A DNA stretch of 47,586 nt, from IMG/VR virus record IMGVR_UViG_3300028577_000019, positions 1 through 47,586 of that record, one strand, 5' to 3'. A program made the position numbers and the translations under genes. The DNA is from a virus. Below the pieces are notes generated by a model that saw only the letters and a program-made list of their open reading frames with translations, did no database searches and had not been told where the DNA came from. Of this stretch, positions 17,058 through 25,524 are shown in pieces; position 1 is the first letter of the stretch; each line of letters starts with the position of its first letter.

Positions 17058-17834
17058 TCACGAAGGAGTGATCCCGTAATAGGCGTTGATGCTCGCGTCC
17101 CATTGCGGCTGCGTGGGTGCGGCGCCGGCGTAGCACCAGAGCTCGCAGAGGTCTCCCTTGAGCCAGTTCGCTGGCGTCGAGTCCGCCATGAGCGTCAGTT
17201 GCGATATGCCCTGCGCGCCGGTGCTGATCGCGCCGGTGCCTGTGCCATCCAGCGATCCACTCGAGGACGCGCCGTTTTCCGCGAACATGATCGAGTGGTA
17301 CTTGTTCGCTTGCATCGTCAGCGTCGATGTCACCGTGGAGCCGGCGTAGAACTGCACGTTGCCCGGGCTGCCGACCGCGATGAAGACTTCCTGGCTGGTG
17401 AGTGAGCCGAAGAAGACCTGGGCCGAGCCGGTCAGGTCCGACTTCACCAACGCGAACCAGGTGAGCGGCTGCACCTGAGCGGTGAACGATGCAGTCGCAA
17501 CCGACTGGCCACCGGCGCCTCGCACTGCCGAGCGTCCGTTGATCTGCGTGCCCACGTTTCGAATGAACGTCGGGCGCGATCCTCCGGTCGCCTGCGTGGC
17601 ATCGCCAGCGGTGCCGAGCGATCCAAGGTTCGTCCACGTGCTGAACTGCAAGCCATCGGCAAAGCCAACGTTTGACTGACCGTTGATGTTCGACGCCGAG
17701 TACCCGAGGATCGCGGTGAAGCCGAGAGGCGGCACGAAGATCCCTGAGCTACTGCTGACAGCCGGGTACGCGCCGATGCGGTAGCCGCCACCCGGGCGAT
17801 AGCCGCCGGCATATGGATCGCGGTAGTTGCTCAC
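17058..17834 (-). CDS. Concanavalin/LamG-like lectin-type virion protein
   Basis: 258 residues from ATG 17834. A short Gly/Tyr-rich N-terminus (DPYAGGYRPGGGYRIGAYP) leads into a beta-jelly-roll pattern: SVATASFTAQVQPLTWFALV, KYHSIMFAENGASSS, QLTLMADSTPANWLKGDLCE and ending AAPTQPQWDASINAYYG. The 'W.AL ... FGS ... LCELWCYAG ... YYG' order is typical of LamG-like carbohydrate-binding domains found on phage particles. Likely a decoration or adsorption protein that binds surface glycans; the ligand is unknown. Confidence 0.6.
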   Translation of the reverse strand: MSNYRDPYAGGYRPGGGYRIGAYPAVSSSSGIFVPPLGFTAILGYSASNINGQSNVGFADGLQFSTWTNLGSLGTAGDATQATGGSRPTFIRNVGTQINGRSAVRGAGGQSVATASFTAQVQPLTWFALVKSDLTGSAQVFFGSLTSQEVFIAVGSPGNVQFYAGSTVTSTLTMQANKYHSIMFAENGASSSGSLDGTGTGAISTGAQGISQLTLMADSTPANWLKGDLCELWCYAGAAPTQPQWDASINAYYGITPS

Positions 17835-18700
17835 GCGCGCTCCACGGTCGCGACCACGAACCCGCCGTCATCGATGCCAGACGTCCGGCCGTCCTGGTCG
17901 TTGTCGGCTGGCAGTTGCTGCTGGAGGTCCATAATCAGGGCCTCGTATTCCTTCTGGAGCTCGTCCATCTGCGGCTTCCAGTCCTCGCCGAACGAGAACC
18001 GACGCATCAGCCAGAACTTACGCGCGACCGCGCGGCGAAACATGTCGGTTCCGATGAACACGTGCGCGCGGTTCTTGCCCCCGAGGTCGAGCAGGAACAT
18101 GTCCCTCGCCTCTTTCAGCGCGGCGGGGATGTCGAGCTCGGCGTCGAGCGCCTTCCCCGCCTGTGGAAACACAATACGGAGGTCTGTCTCATCGCACCCC
18201 TGCTCGGGGATCTTGCGCAGGTAGCACTCGACGTGTTCGGTCTGGATATCAGAGCCGTCCTGCGGGTCGAAGTCGGCAAATCCCTGCACCCACGTCTGAT
18301 CGCACGCGGCGCTCGAGACCGAGTAGGACGCGCGCAGCCCCTTGACCGTCGTTCCCATCGCGTGCGCGGCGAGCAGGGGTCCGATCAACGTTGCGGTCGA
18401 TGCGCTCAGGCTCTGAACGGTCACTGTCTCGGCGATGCTGGTGGTTCCCGCGCCTGAACCAACGCGGTAGCGGCGCCCGACAACGCAGCTGGTGGCGTTG
18501 GCGAGCGCGATATCGGTGTCGCCGATGGCCGCCGGCGCCGCGAGCGTGGTGTTGAACGCATCGATCGTGCACGCCGCTGCGCTGACCTTAGCGACGCCCT
18601 GGCTCGTGTAGACCGTGACGACGCAGCTCGCGACCTGGCGGTCGAGAAACTCCGTCTCGATTGAGCCACCACGATTCTTCGTGACCACCTGAATGGCCAT
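17831..18700 (-). CDS. Probable head-tail connector/adaptor protein
   Basis: 289 residues from ATG 18700 (MAIQVVTKNRGGS); a longer upstream frame exists but overlaps the preceding gene. The N-terminal half is beta-rich with repeated 'VTVQSLSASTATLIGPL'-type strands. The C-terminal half is helical and charged: AKEARDMFLLDLGG-like helices, FRRAVARKFWLMRRFSFGED and DELQKEYEALIMDLQQQLP. It overlaps the lectin-like gene by ATGA. The position two to six genes after the capsid suggests a connector; the fold is inferred. Confidence 0.55.
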   Translation of the reverse strand: MAIQVVTKNRGGSIETEFLDRQVASCVVTVYTSQGVAKVSAAACTIDAFNTTLAAPAAIGDTDIALANATSCVVGRRYRVGSGAGTTSIAETVTVQSLSASTATLIGPLLAAHAMGTTVKGLRASYSVSSAACDQTWVQGFADFDPQDGSDIQTEHVECYLRKIPEQGCDETDLRIVFPQAGKALDAELDIPAALKEARDMFLLDLGGKNRAHVFIGTDMFRRAVARKFWLMRRFSFGEDWKPQMDELQKEYEALIMDLQQQLPADNDQDGRTSGIDDGGFVVATVERA

Positions 18701-18705
18701 CGTGG

Positions 18706-19146
18706 TTACTCCAGCGGAAAGCCGATGTACGTCGAGACGACCGGGCTCGTGCCGCCGGGCGGCCCGATGCGAGTCGCGAGGCGGGTGTAGTTCTCGCCGG
18801 AGACGCCGAAGACCTCGGCGAGGGTGATACGAGTCGCCGACGACGACCATTTTGAGGTGTCGGACGCGATTGAGCCACCGGCGTTGAGGCTCGCCAGGTA
18901 GACCCATGTCGACGTCGCCCACGTGGTGGACGGGTTGGTGTAGCCGTAAAGGCCCACCGTGAGGCTCAGCGTGCCGCTGGCGGCCGTGTAGTCGACGCCC
19001 ACGTGCACGCGGCTGCCGTTGCGGCCGGTGTACGCCGGGATCGGCACGCCGTCGGTGGCGAGCGATGGGAAGACCGTAACGGCCGTCGAGCCGTTGAGGT
19101 CGCGGGTCCACTGGATCGGGGCCTCGTGAATCTGCACGCGAGACAT
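18706..19146 (-). CDS. Virion protein, small, beta-rich
   Basis: 146 residues from ATG 19146, which shares its A with the TGA of the upstream glycosyltransferase (TGATG). Sequence features are IHEAPIQWTRDLNGSTAV, SRVHVGVDYTAASGTLSLTV and a C-terminal VSTYIGFPLE. It appears to be a single beta-sandwich. It could be a decoration or neck protein. No known family was recognised. Confidence 0.6.
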   Translation of the reverse strand: MSRVQIHEAPIQWTRDLNGSTAVTVFPSLATDGVPIPAYTGRNGSRVHVGVDYTAASGTLSLTVGLYGYTNPSTTWATSTWVYLASLNAGGSIASDTSKWSSSATRITLAEVFGVSGENYTRLATRIGPPGGTSPVVSTYIGFPLE

Positions 19147-20018
19147 CAGGCGGCCTCCTTGGCGGCGCCGGCGCGCTTGGCGCGCACCCGGGCGGTCTCC
19201 TCGGCCTCGAACGCGAGCTGCGGAGTGTGGTCGATGCAGAGCGTGCCGTTGATCGCCTTTAGCGCCATCTTCGGTTGGCACTGGGCCCGCAATGCCTGCA
19301 CGCGCTCGCGGATGCCCGGCGCGTTGTCGTCCCAGGAGCGCTCCCACTCCGCCTGGTTGTAGGCCAGGCGGCCAGACTCCTTGATGTGGCAGGTGTCGAA
19401 GCGCGCGTCGGCCAGCACCTTGTAGCCGTTGGCCCGCATACGGGCGCAGAAGTCGTAGTCCTCGCCGGTGTTGTTGACGATGCCCCAGCGGGTCATGTTG
19501 AAGGTGAACCGGAACAGCGTGTGAGCGCCGTCTTCCTTGTCGCGCAACTCGCGAAGCGCCGACACGCGGATCATCATGAAGCCGGTCGCGATCCCGCTGA
19601 CCGCCATCGGCGCCGGCGGAAGCCCGCTCACGACGTGGCAGTTCTCCTCGGGATAGTCCGGATGGCTCATCACTACCGCGGGAATCATCGGGCTCTCGCG
19701 CAGGTAGACCGCGCCGATCACGCCAACGTCCTTCTCGCGATAGAAGACGTCATGCCAGACGTCAAGCGGGTTGCCGACCTTGGATGAAGGGTTCACGACG
19801 AGGTCGTCGTCGTGCATCAGCAGGTAGTCGTAGCCGTCATTGATGGCGTGTTCGGCGATCGTCGAACGCGCCATCTGGACGGGGCCGGCGGCAAACAGGA
19901 AGTCGTGCACGTTGCGCTCGAACGAGCGGCACGTGAGCTCGATCGTGCGAGCCGACGCGACGAACGCGGGATGCGGATGCTTCCCGGTCGGCGTGGCATA
20001 GAGCAGGCGGTCGGCCAT
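19146..20018 (-). CDS. Glycosyltransferase (GT-A type) within the virion module
   Basis: 290 residues. YDYLLMHDDDLVVNPSSK (residues 63-80) gives the DxD metal and nucleotide-sugar site, and GEDYDFCARMRANGYKV gives the ED acid motif of GT2-like enzymes; GIATGFMMIRVSALREL fits the acceptor-side strand. The substrate is unknown. Placed between capsid-associated and connector genes, it may decorate the virion itself or be a relocated member of the glycan cluster at 31-39 kb. It has a soluble cytosolic composition with no transmembrane helix. Its tail is basic and Ala-rich (VRAKRAGAAKEAA). Confidence 0.75.
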   Translation of the reverse strand: MADRLLYATPTGKHPHPAFVASARTIELTCRSFERNVHDFLFAAGPVQMARSTIAEHAINDGYDYLLMHDDDLVVNPSSKVGNPLDVWHDVFYREKDVGVIGAVYLRESPMIPAVVMSHPDYPEENCHVVSGLPPAPMAVSGIATGFMMIRVSALRELRDKEDGAHTLFRFTFNMTRWGIVNNTGEDYDFCARMRANGYKVLADARFDTCHIKESGRLAYNQAEWERSWDDNAPGIRERVQALRAQCQPKMALKAINGTLCIDHTPQLAFEAEETARVRAKRAGAAKEAA

Positions 20019-20365
20019 CAGATCTCCAGCGGCAGAATGGTTCCGTCGACGAGGCGGTATTTCTGGTGCGTGCTGAGCGTCTTCTGATCCCAGCCGCCAG
20101 GCACCGCGACCGGCATGCGCGAGACAACGGGGGCGCCCACCGCGACAACGCCCTTGACGATCTCACCGGCGCGCGCCGGGTAGGACGCGATCAGGCGAGC
20201 GATGACGCCGGCCATCGGATCGGGAGCGGCGGCGGACGGAGGCGCAGGAACGATCGGGGCTTCCGGCTCGGCCGGCTCAGCCTCGATCACGACGGTCACG
20301 TCCGCCGGCGGCGCCGATTCCTCGACGTCAGACGGGGCGGTTTCCTGCGACTCCTCGCCGTCCAT
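20018..20365 (-). CDS. Small acidic-tailed protein
   Basis: 115 residues. The first ~50 residues are acidic and Pro-rich (EESQETAPSDVEESAPPADV, EAEPAEPEAPIVPAPPSAAA). The rest is a short domain (VIARLIASYPARAGEIVKGV ... KTLSTHQKYRLVDGTILPLE). It shares a base with the glycosyltransferase start. A flexible acidic arm on a small domain would suit a head-decoration or adaptor role, but this is a guess. Confidence 0.55.
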   Translation of the reverse strand: MDGEESQETAPSDVEESAPPADVTVVIEAEPAEPEAPIVPAPPSAAAPDPMAGVIARLIASYPARAGEIVKGVVAVGAPVVSRMPVAVPGGWDQKTLSTHQKYRLVDGTILPLEI

Positions 20366-20366
20366 C

Positions 20367-20735
20367 CTAGTAGCCGACCAGCTCGATGTTGCAGGTGATG
20401 TTCGAGATGTTCGCGACCGTGTTGTCGACGAGCAGGCCGGCCTTAGTGGTCGCGGACAGCCCGATGTTGAACAGCTGGATGACGGCGTTCGTCGACGTCG
20501 CGTCGCCGCGGAACTTGCCGGTCGACACGATCCCGGAGTTGTCGGTCGACACCGACTGCTGAACGCTGGTGATGACGCCGCCCAGGAACTTGTTCGGGAA
20601 GTAGGTCGCGACCGAGAACGTCTCGCCGCCGGTGCTGTACGGGTTGGTGAAGCTCAGGGTTCCGTAAATGCGCTTCTTGCCGTCGGCGTTGTTGCAGGTG
20701 TCGCTGGTGTCAATGATGGTGAAGGTGACGCTCAT
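20367..20735 (-). CDS. Small structural protein, possible head decoration
   Basis: 122 residues from ATG 20735 with an AGGAG ribosome site. Beta-rich with Cys near both ends (DTSDTCNNADGKKRIYGTL and ISNITCNIELVGY) that could form a disulfide. Genes two positions after the capsid often encode decoration or stabilising proteins. No family recognised. Confidence 0.55.
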   Translation of the reverse strand: MSVTFTIIDTSDTCNNADGKKRIYGTLSFTNPYSTGGETFSVATYFPNKFLGGVITSVQQSVSTDNSGIVSTGKFRGDATSTNAVIQLFNIGLSATTKAGLLVDNTVANISNITCNIELVGY

Positions 20736-20744
20736 GGGAGTCTC

Positions 20745-21350
20745 CTACGGATGAGCCGGCGCGGGGCCGGTCGATTTGGACTTGTTGGTCGGCGCCGGCT
20801 GCGACGCCGTCATGCGCTCGAGGAGGTCGTTGTAGATGTCGAGCACCTCTGACGGTGCATCGGGCTGCCTCGCCCGCTTCTCGATCCACTTCCACTCCAC
20901 GATCGATCCCTGGTTGGTGCCGCGAGACGACAGGTTCCGGGACGGCCACCCTTCGCGCCGAAGCACGTTGCGGGCGAGCCGTTCCGGGTACGCATCGGTC
21001 ACGACGGCATCGTTGCCGAAGCTCTCGCTGAACTTCTGCGGCGCGGCCTCGACGGTCGTTCCGTAGATGTTGCGATTTCCCCAGCGCGAGATCTTGATGA
21101 CCCCGTTTTTGTCGATGGCTATGAGACGCACAGGTCCGACGTCGAGCGCGTTGCCCACCGATTGTGGGATCCCGTTCTGGCTGGAAATGCCGTCGAGGAT
21201 CTCGAGCGCCATGGTCCGGATCGGCTCTGGAGCCATGAGCACCTCGGTGTACGTGAACGAGAGGTCTTTGAGAGCTCGCAACACGGTCTGCCTGACGGCT
21301 TCCCGCTGCTTGCTCGCGACCGGCTCGTGAATCACGCTGAAATCGAACAT
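20745..21350 (-). CDS. Unknown protein following the capsid gene
   Basis: 201 residues from ATG 21350. The N-terminus is helical (EPVASKQREAVRQTVLRALK), followed by VGNALDVGPVRLIAIDKNGV, then RPSR-type basic segments and a disordered Ser/Pro/Lys tail. Stop and start are spaced from neighbours by normal ribosome-site distances. It could be a head protein or a small regulator of assembly. Nothing diagnostic was seen. Confidence 0.55.
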   Translation of the reverse strand: MFDFSVIHEPVASKQREAVRQTVLRALKDLSFTYTEVLMAPEPIRTMALEILDGISSQNGIPQSVGNALDVGPVRLIAIDKNGVIKISRWGNRNIYGTTVEAAPQKFSESFGNDAVVTDAYPERLARNVLRREGWPSRNLSSRGTNQGSIVEWKWIEKRARQPDAPSEVLDIYNDLLERMTASQPAPTNKSKSTGPAPAHP

Positions 21351-21375
21351 GTGCGTCTCTCCTTGGGGCGGCGGG

Positions 21376-22347
21376 TTACGCCGTCAGGGTGGTGACCTTC
21401 CAGTTTTTCTTCGGGTTCCGGCAGCCGAGGCCCCACGCCCCGGTCAGCAGGAACTTGCTGGAGTCGTCGGTCTTCGCGATCGGGTCGACGCGCCACTCGC
21501 GCATGCGGCCCAGGAAGAACGTCGGCATGGTCAGGCCGAGGAAGATCGAGTTGGTCAAGTCGCGGATCGGCTTGATGTCGATGTTCCCGTACTTGATCCC
21601 GTTCACGATCGAGCCGGTGTTGAGCGACATGTTCGGCTGGCTCGGATCCATGCGGATCGAGTTGTTCGCCGTGCCCGGGTTTCCGATGATCCCCTTCAGC
21701 TTGTTGACCTGCTTCCACGACGTCCAGATCTCGGTGATCTGCGCGGCGTAGTCGGAGTCGCTCGAGTTCTGCATGGCGCCGTCGAGATCGGAGATCGCAA
21801 CGGTGGTTGTCCCGCCAACGACCTCGTACGCCTGGAACCAGGAGTAGGTCGAGCGGTTCAGGCCCGCGATGGTGCCCGAGCTGTCGACGATGCCCTGGAT
21901 GCCGACGGGCGCGGTCAAACCGGTGCCAAGGCAGTCGGTCGAAACGCGGTCGACGAGGTCCTCGGCCGCCATCGTGAACTCGAGGCCGAGCTGATCGAAG
22001 AACGCAGTCTCCAGGCTGCCGTTGAGCAGCTGATCCTGGGCGTGGCCCGTGAACTGGATCTGCGCGCGGTAATAGGCCGCGCCCCACTGGGCGGTGAGGT
22101 AGCTCTGCGAGCCGGCGGCCCCGAGCGCGTCACCTTCCGAGTAGGTGCCCACCGACGCGTTGCCCGCGTAGTGGTGCTTGACGTTCAACGTCGATCCGCC
22201 GGTGAACGGCGTCGGCGGCCCGAAGTTTCCGAGCACCTCGTTGTTCTTGAAGAGCGACTCGACAACGCCCGACATCGCCTGTTGGCGAAGGGCATCCTGA
22301 ATGGAGCCTACGGCCCCTGAAGCGGCAGCTGCGGTTACGCCAGCCAT
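21376..22347 (-). CDS. Major capsid protein (HK97-like fold)
   Basis: 323 residues. The gene follows the scaffold gene, has a GAGGAG ribosome site and ends before small head genes. SIQDALRQQAMSGVVESLFK is a helical arm; LNVKHHYAGNASVGTYSEGD ... LTAQWGAAYYRAQIQFTG looks like the E-loop and spine strands; KPIRDLTNSIFLGLTMPTFF is typical of the C-terminal spine; the end GCRNPKKNWKVTTLTA forms a last strand. The length is typical for HK97-fold capsids that lack a fused delta domain, consistent with the separate scaffold. Confidence 0.85.
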   Translation of the reverse strand: MAGVTAAAASGAVGSIQDALRQQAMSGVVESLFKNNEVLGNFGPPTPFTGGSTLNVKHHYAGNASVGTYSEGDALGAAGSQSYLTAQWGAAYYRAQIQFTGHAQDQLLNGSLETAFFDQLGLEFTMAAEDLVDRVSTDCLGTGLTAPVGIQGIVDSSGTIAGLNRSTYSWFQAYEVVGGTTTVAISDLDGAMQNSSDSDYAAQITEIWTSWKQVNKLKGIIGNPGTANNSIRMDPSQPNMSLNTGSIVNGIKYGNIDIKPIRDLTNSIFLGLTMPTFFLGRMREWRVDPIAKTDDSSKFLLTGAWGLGCRNPKKNWKVTTLTA

Positions 22348-22359
22348 GGGATTCTCCTC

Positions 22360-23088
22360 TTACGGTCCGACCCTCGGCAGCTGACCCTTGGCCTTCAGAT
22401 CGGCCATGATCGCTTCGCCGAAGCTCTTGTATTTCGGCGCTTCCGTTCCGTTGGTCTTCGCCTTGTCGTCGGTCTGGGCATCGCTGCCCTTCCCGCCGGC
22501 GGCGGCCCGCGGCTCGGTTGCGGTCGTCCCTGCGCCGTCTTTGTGCGCCGGGTTTTTGAGGTAGTCCTTGGCCTTCAGAATATCGCCGACCAGATCCTCG
22601 ACAGATCGACCGTTCTTCACGGTGACCACGCCCTCATCGTCGACCTCGAGATGCGGCTCGGCGAACATCGCGAGCGCCTCGGAGTCTCGGACCTGGGTCA
22701 TGAAAGGCATCAGCGCGTCCCGCTTGGCGATCTTCTGCAATCGCCCCGTGAGCTCGCCGCCGCGGCGCTTCTCCTTGTCGAGTTCCTTGACCGCCTTGTC
22801 GTGCGCGGCCTTGAGCTTCTCGGCCTCGCTGACGGTCTTCTCCGTCGAGGCCAGGCGTTCCTTGACGCTGCCGAGATCATCGAGAGTCTCAACCCCGAGC
22901 GAACCCAGGATTTCGGCCTTCGCTGCCTCGACTGCCTTCGAGATCGCGCCCTTCGAACGCTTTTCGACCGCGGCGAGAAACTCGCCCTCGGTCTTGAACG
23001 TCACCGCCGGCTTCGGATCGGCCGCTGCCGCCCCGCCACCTTCGGCTCCGCCCGCTGCGCCCGCGCTCTTGTCGTCTGCGTCTGCCAT
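22360..23088 (-). CDS. Capsid scaffolding protein
   Basis: 242 residues. An Ala/Gly-rich acidic start, then long heptad-rich helix (KERLASTEKTVSEAEKLKAA, HDKAVKELDKEKRRGGELTG), then a disordered region and a basic helical C-terminus (FGEAIMADLKAKGQLPRVGP). Charged coiled coil followed by a short C-terminal capsid-binding helix is the classic scaffold plan. It sits directly before the capsid gene. No protease signature is visible, so prohead maturation is probably by scaffold release. Confidence 0.85.
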   Translation of the reverse strand: MADADDKSAGAAGGAEGGGAAAADPKPAVTFKTEGEFLAAVEKRSKGAISKAVEAAKAEILGSLGVETLDDLGSVKERLASTEKTVSEAEKLKAAHDKAVKELDKEKRRGGELTGRLQKIAKRDALMPFMTQVRDSEALAMFAEPHLEVDDEGVVTVKNGRSVEDLVGDILKAKDYLKNPAHKDGAGTTATEPRAAAGGKGSDAQTDDKAKTNGTEAPKYKSFGEAIMADLKAKGQLPRVGP

Positions 23089-23091
23089 TGA

Positions 23092-24843
23092 CTAACCTCG
23101 CCCCGGATCGGCGGCCCCGGTTGCCGTACCAGCCTTGGCTTTCGCAGGCGGCTGTTGCCTTGACCCGGCATTGGGCGGCCGGTTCGCGGTGGTATTACCC
23201 ATTGGATTGACCGCCTGTCCTTGTGCGCCCGTCCCGTCAAGAGGTTTCGATCCGGGCACCGTTGCGCCAACCGCGGCGGCGCTTGCGCCCTCGGTTCCGA
23301 CGGTTGGCGTCACGCGCTCTCCGGCTCCGGCCATCGCCGCGTCCGCCAGCTGCGGATCGGGCTTCGGCTTCATGGTCGCGACCAACTCGTCGAGCTCGTC
23401 AGGCGGCAGCTCGGCGTATTTCTTCTTCACCAGGTCTTGACGCGCCTTCAGATCGACTTCTGGCGACAGTCCAATCTTGTCGAACTGCAAGAACTCCTGG
23501 ATCTCGTCGGTGAAGCTGCGCAAATCGAAGTCGTCGGCGTACTTGATTTGCGTCTTGTCGTTCGCCTTCAACGATCCGCCTGAGTCATAGGCTTCGAACA
23601 TCGCCGCAAGGCGCGTCTCAAACGATTGCGCCTCGGTCGCGATGTCACCGAGGATCGAGCGCTTGTCTTCGTCCTCGAGCTCGAGCGCATCGACGCTCGA
23701 CTTCTGCATCGAGCCTTCCTGGCGACCGCGCCCGACGCCGAGCATCTGGCGAAGCTGATCGATGCCGGCCGCGATGAAGTTCATCAGCGTCTCGGCGCAC
23801 TTCGCGTCGGGGCTGACGTACGTCGGGACGGCGTTGGTCTGTTGCGGGTCGTACCCAAAGACCGTGTTGAGCCCGATCTGCAGCACGTCGATGCGCTTGT
23901 CGGGCACCGCCAACCACGAGAACGTTTGCTTGTATCCGATCTCGTCCTTCAGCGACGAGTAGTTGTAAATCGCATTGGCCAGCTTGCAGGCGTCGGCCAT
24001 GAGCGGCGTTCCGTCGGGAAAGACCGCCTCCTTGTCGCGCTGGCAGTAGAGCGGAACGAACGGCACCTTGCCTGCGCTGTGCGTTTTGCGACCGACGACG
24101 TTCTCGGCGCCCGTGGGCCCGACCTCATACGTCGTGACCATCTCCGCGTCCCAGACACGAAAGCGGTAGACCGGCGTGATCTTGTCCTTCCAGGTTCGCT
24201 TCGCCTCGGTGTAGACGAACTGCTTGAGCCACTCGACATCGCCGCGGTCGTCGACGCCCCAATCGAAGATGTCGAGCGGGCTCACCCAGTACGCGTATGG
24301 ATCCTTGTCGACGCCCTCGGGGTTCTGGTCGACGCACGCCCAGACGATGCCGAGCACCTGAGCCCAACGCAGGCCCTCGCGCATGAACTCGTCAATCTTC
24401 TCTTCGCGATCGCAATCGACGCCGTCCCAGAACTTCTTGATCGCGTCCGATCCTTCACGCGTCGCCACCTTTTTGGTTGCGTGCGCGACGAGCGATTTCG
24501 TGATCGGCCCGATGAAATTGAGGTAGTGGGCGCGCTTGCGACGGTTCTCGAACTCCCAGCTCTTCTCGCGGTTGTGGCGGAAGAGCACGGACTGGATCGG
24601 CAGCGACTTGATGCTGAGATCGTTGATGCCGGCGGCCGACGCGACGGGCAGTTGACCGTCGCTCGCGAGCGTGAGGATCGATGGCTCCTGGAAGTCGACG
24701 CTGAGCCGTGCGGGCCGGTAATATTCGCGGCCGCCGAGGTAGCTAATCCGGTAGAACTCGCGCCACCACCAGCGGACCTCGTACTCGGGATGGCGAAACG
24801 AGATCGAGCCCGGGACGTTCGGGCGGTCGAGCACTGCGGGCAC
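23092..24843 (-). CDS. Portal protein
   Basis: About 583 residues from GTG 24843; the frame is open upstream to 24888, but that part overlaps an HNH gene. The ordered features are LDRPNVPGSISFRHPEYEV, WWWREFYRISYLGGREYYRP, a wing-like region with DREEKIDEFMREGLRWAQVL, the CRFRVWDAEMVTTYEV-type beta domain, a long helix (QRQMLGVGRGR-like region near 400) and a charged C-terminal helix region before a Gly/Ala/Pro-rich tail. The start codon has no clear ribosome site and may be coupled to HNH translation. The last ~45 codons contain copy B of the regulatory element. Confidence 0.85.
   Translation of the reverse strand: MPAVLDRPNVPGSISFRHPEYEVRWWWREFYRISYLGGREYYRPARLSVDFQEPSILTLASDGQLPVASAAGINDLSIKSLPIQSVLFRHNREKSWEFENRRKRAHYLNFIGPITKSLVAHATKKVATREGSDAIKKFWDGVDCDREEKIDEFMREGLRWAQVLGIVWACVDQNPEGVDKDPYAYWVSPLDIFDWGVDDRGDVEWLKQFVYTEAKRTWKDKITPVYRFRVWDAEMVTTYEVGPTGAENVVGRKTHSAGKVPFVPLYCQRDKEAVFPDGTPLMADACKLANAIYNYSSLKDEIGYKQTFSWLAVPDKRIDVLQIGLNTVFGYDPQQTNAVPTYVSPDAKCAETLMNFIAAGIDQLRQMLGVGRGRQEGSMQKSSVDALELEDEDKRSILGDIATEAQSFETRLAAMFEAYDSGGSLKANDKTQIKYADDFDLRSFTDEIQEFLQFDKIGLSPEVDLKARQDLVKKKYAELPPDELDELVATMKPKPDPQLADAAMAGAGERVTPTVGTEGASAAAVGATVPGSKPLDGTGAQGQAVNPMGNTTANRPPNAGSRQQPPAKAKAGTATGAADPGRG
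23207..23240 (-). promoter_or_regulatory. Repeated regulatory element, copy B (inside portal gene)
   Basis: TTGACG (23240-23235), 17 bases, CAGGCGGTCAA (23217-23207), inside the codons for the portal C-terminal tail. An in-frame ATG at 23202 begins 10 bases beyond the start of CAGGCG. It lies about 120 bases upstream of the scaffold start, so it could drive scaffold and capsid expression from within the portal gene. Confidence 0.5.
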
Positions 24844-24854
24844 AAGATTTAAAA

Positions 24855-25397
24855 TCAACGCGGTGCTCCAGTGCGCCCAACGCCACACACGAACGCGCCG
24901 TATTGCTTGGCTGCCGCCTCTTCGTAGACGAACGCCGCCAGTTCCAAGTCATCGTAGCGGCCCAGGTGCGTGTTCTTGCCATTTGCCCGCATCTGGACGA
25001 GCCACTTTCCGCGGGCGGCGTCCCGCCCCACGCCTTTGTGGCCTGACTTGTTGTCACTGCGAAGCCCGCTGTTGTGGATGTTCTGCCCGCGGGTCGCGCG
25101 ACGAAGATTGTCGCGACGATTGTTCAGACCGTTTCCATCGATGTGGTCGATATCATCGCCGTCAATGGCCAGGCCCATTCGCGACGCGATCTCCTGGTGA
25201 AGCGTGATTTTCCTGTATTGATAGAACCCGAGCTTGACGTGCCGCTTGGCATACCAACTCTTGCTCTTCGGGCTTTGGTTGGCGTTCCAGTTGAACTGCC
25301 CAAGATCGGCGTCCGCGACGTCAACGATCGCGGTCAATCCCTTCGTGAGCGGAATGAGACAGGCGTCGCCTTCGATTCGGGGCGGTCGTAGGATCAT
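24855..25397 (-). CDS. HNH homing-type endonuclease with AP2-like domain
   Basis: 180 residues from ATG 25397 with AAGGG seven to three bases upstream, part of copy C. ITLHQEIASRMGL, then DIDHIDGNGLNNRRDNLR is the HNH core, and the C-terminal half (NKSGHKGVGRDAARGKWLVQ ... YEEAAAKQYGAF) is the AP2-like DNA-binding module of homing endonucleases. It is similar over its whole length to the HNH at 30412-30909, so the two are probably paralogous copies. It separates the portal gene from its apparent promoter, suggesting insertion. Homing enzymes cleave alleles lacking the insert. Confidence 0.85.
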   Translation of the reverse strand: MILRPPRIEGDACLIPLTKGLTAIVDVADADLGQFNWNANQSPKSKSWYAKRHVKLGFYQYRKITLHQEIASRMGLAIDGDDIDHIDGNGLNNRRDNLRRATRGQNIHNSGLRSDNKSGHKGVGRDAARGKWLVQMRANGKNTHLGRYDDLELAAFVYEEAAAKQYGAFVCGVGRTGAPR

Positions 25398-25403
25398 CGG
25401 CCC

Positions 25404-25437
25404 TTGACCGCCTGTCCTTGTTGTGGGCTGGCGTCAA
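25404..25437 (-). promoter_or_regulatory. Repeated regulatory element, copy C (HNH-portal unit)
   Basis: TTGACG (25437-25432), 17 bases, CAGGCGGTCAA (25414-25404), and the HNH ATG (25397) 12 bases beyond the start of CAGGCG. It also lies directly downstream of the two tRNA genes. Copies A and C are identical through an almost 20-base core around CAGGCGGTCAA. Confidence 0.55.
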
Positions 25438-25451
25438 GACACTTCGGTTGC

Positions 25452-25524
25452 GCATCCAGAGGGAATCGAACCCCCGACCTCTCAGGTCATTACGCTGAGC
25501 GCTCTGCCTCTGAGCTATGGGTGC
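25452..25524 (-). tRNA. tRNA-like gene 1, 9-nt anticodon loop, anticodon uncertain
   Basis: Acceptor stem GCACCCA/TGGATGC pairs at six of seven positions (one C-A mismatch). D arm GCTC-AGAGGCA-GAGC, anticodon stem CTCAG/CTGAG (perfect), variable AGGTC, T arm GGGGG-TTCGATT-CCCTC. The anticodon loop is CGTAATGAC (25486-25494), nine bases rather than seven. If the outer C-C is counted as a mismatch pair, the loop is GTAATGA with anticodon AAT (Ile). No CCA is encoded. The PTH2 reading frame stops at TAA inside this loop. Confidence 0.75.

Noticed and set aside
21349-22320. 323-residue plus-strand ORF opposite the capsid gene
   Set aside because: Same length as the capsid ORF by chance of codon structure; Arg-rich shadow.
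22780-22800. GACAAGGCGGTCAAGGA in the scaffold gene
   Set aside because: It has an inserted base relative to the element, lies in a Lys/Glu coding helix, and no start codon follows at the expected distance.
23626-24852. 408-residue plus-strand ORF opposite the portal gene
   Set aside because: Shadow frame; the portal frame has recognisable content and fits neighbours.
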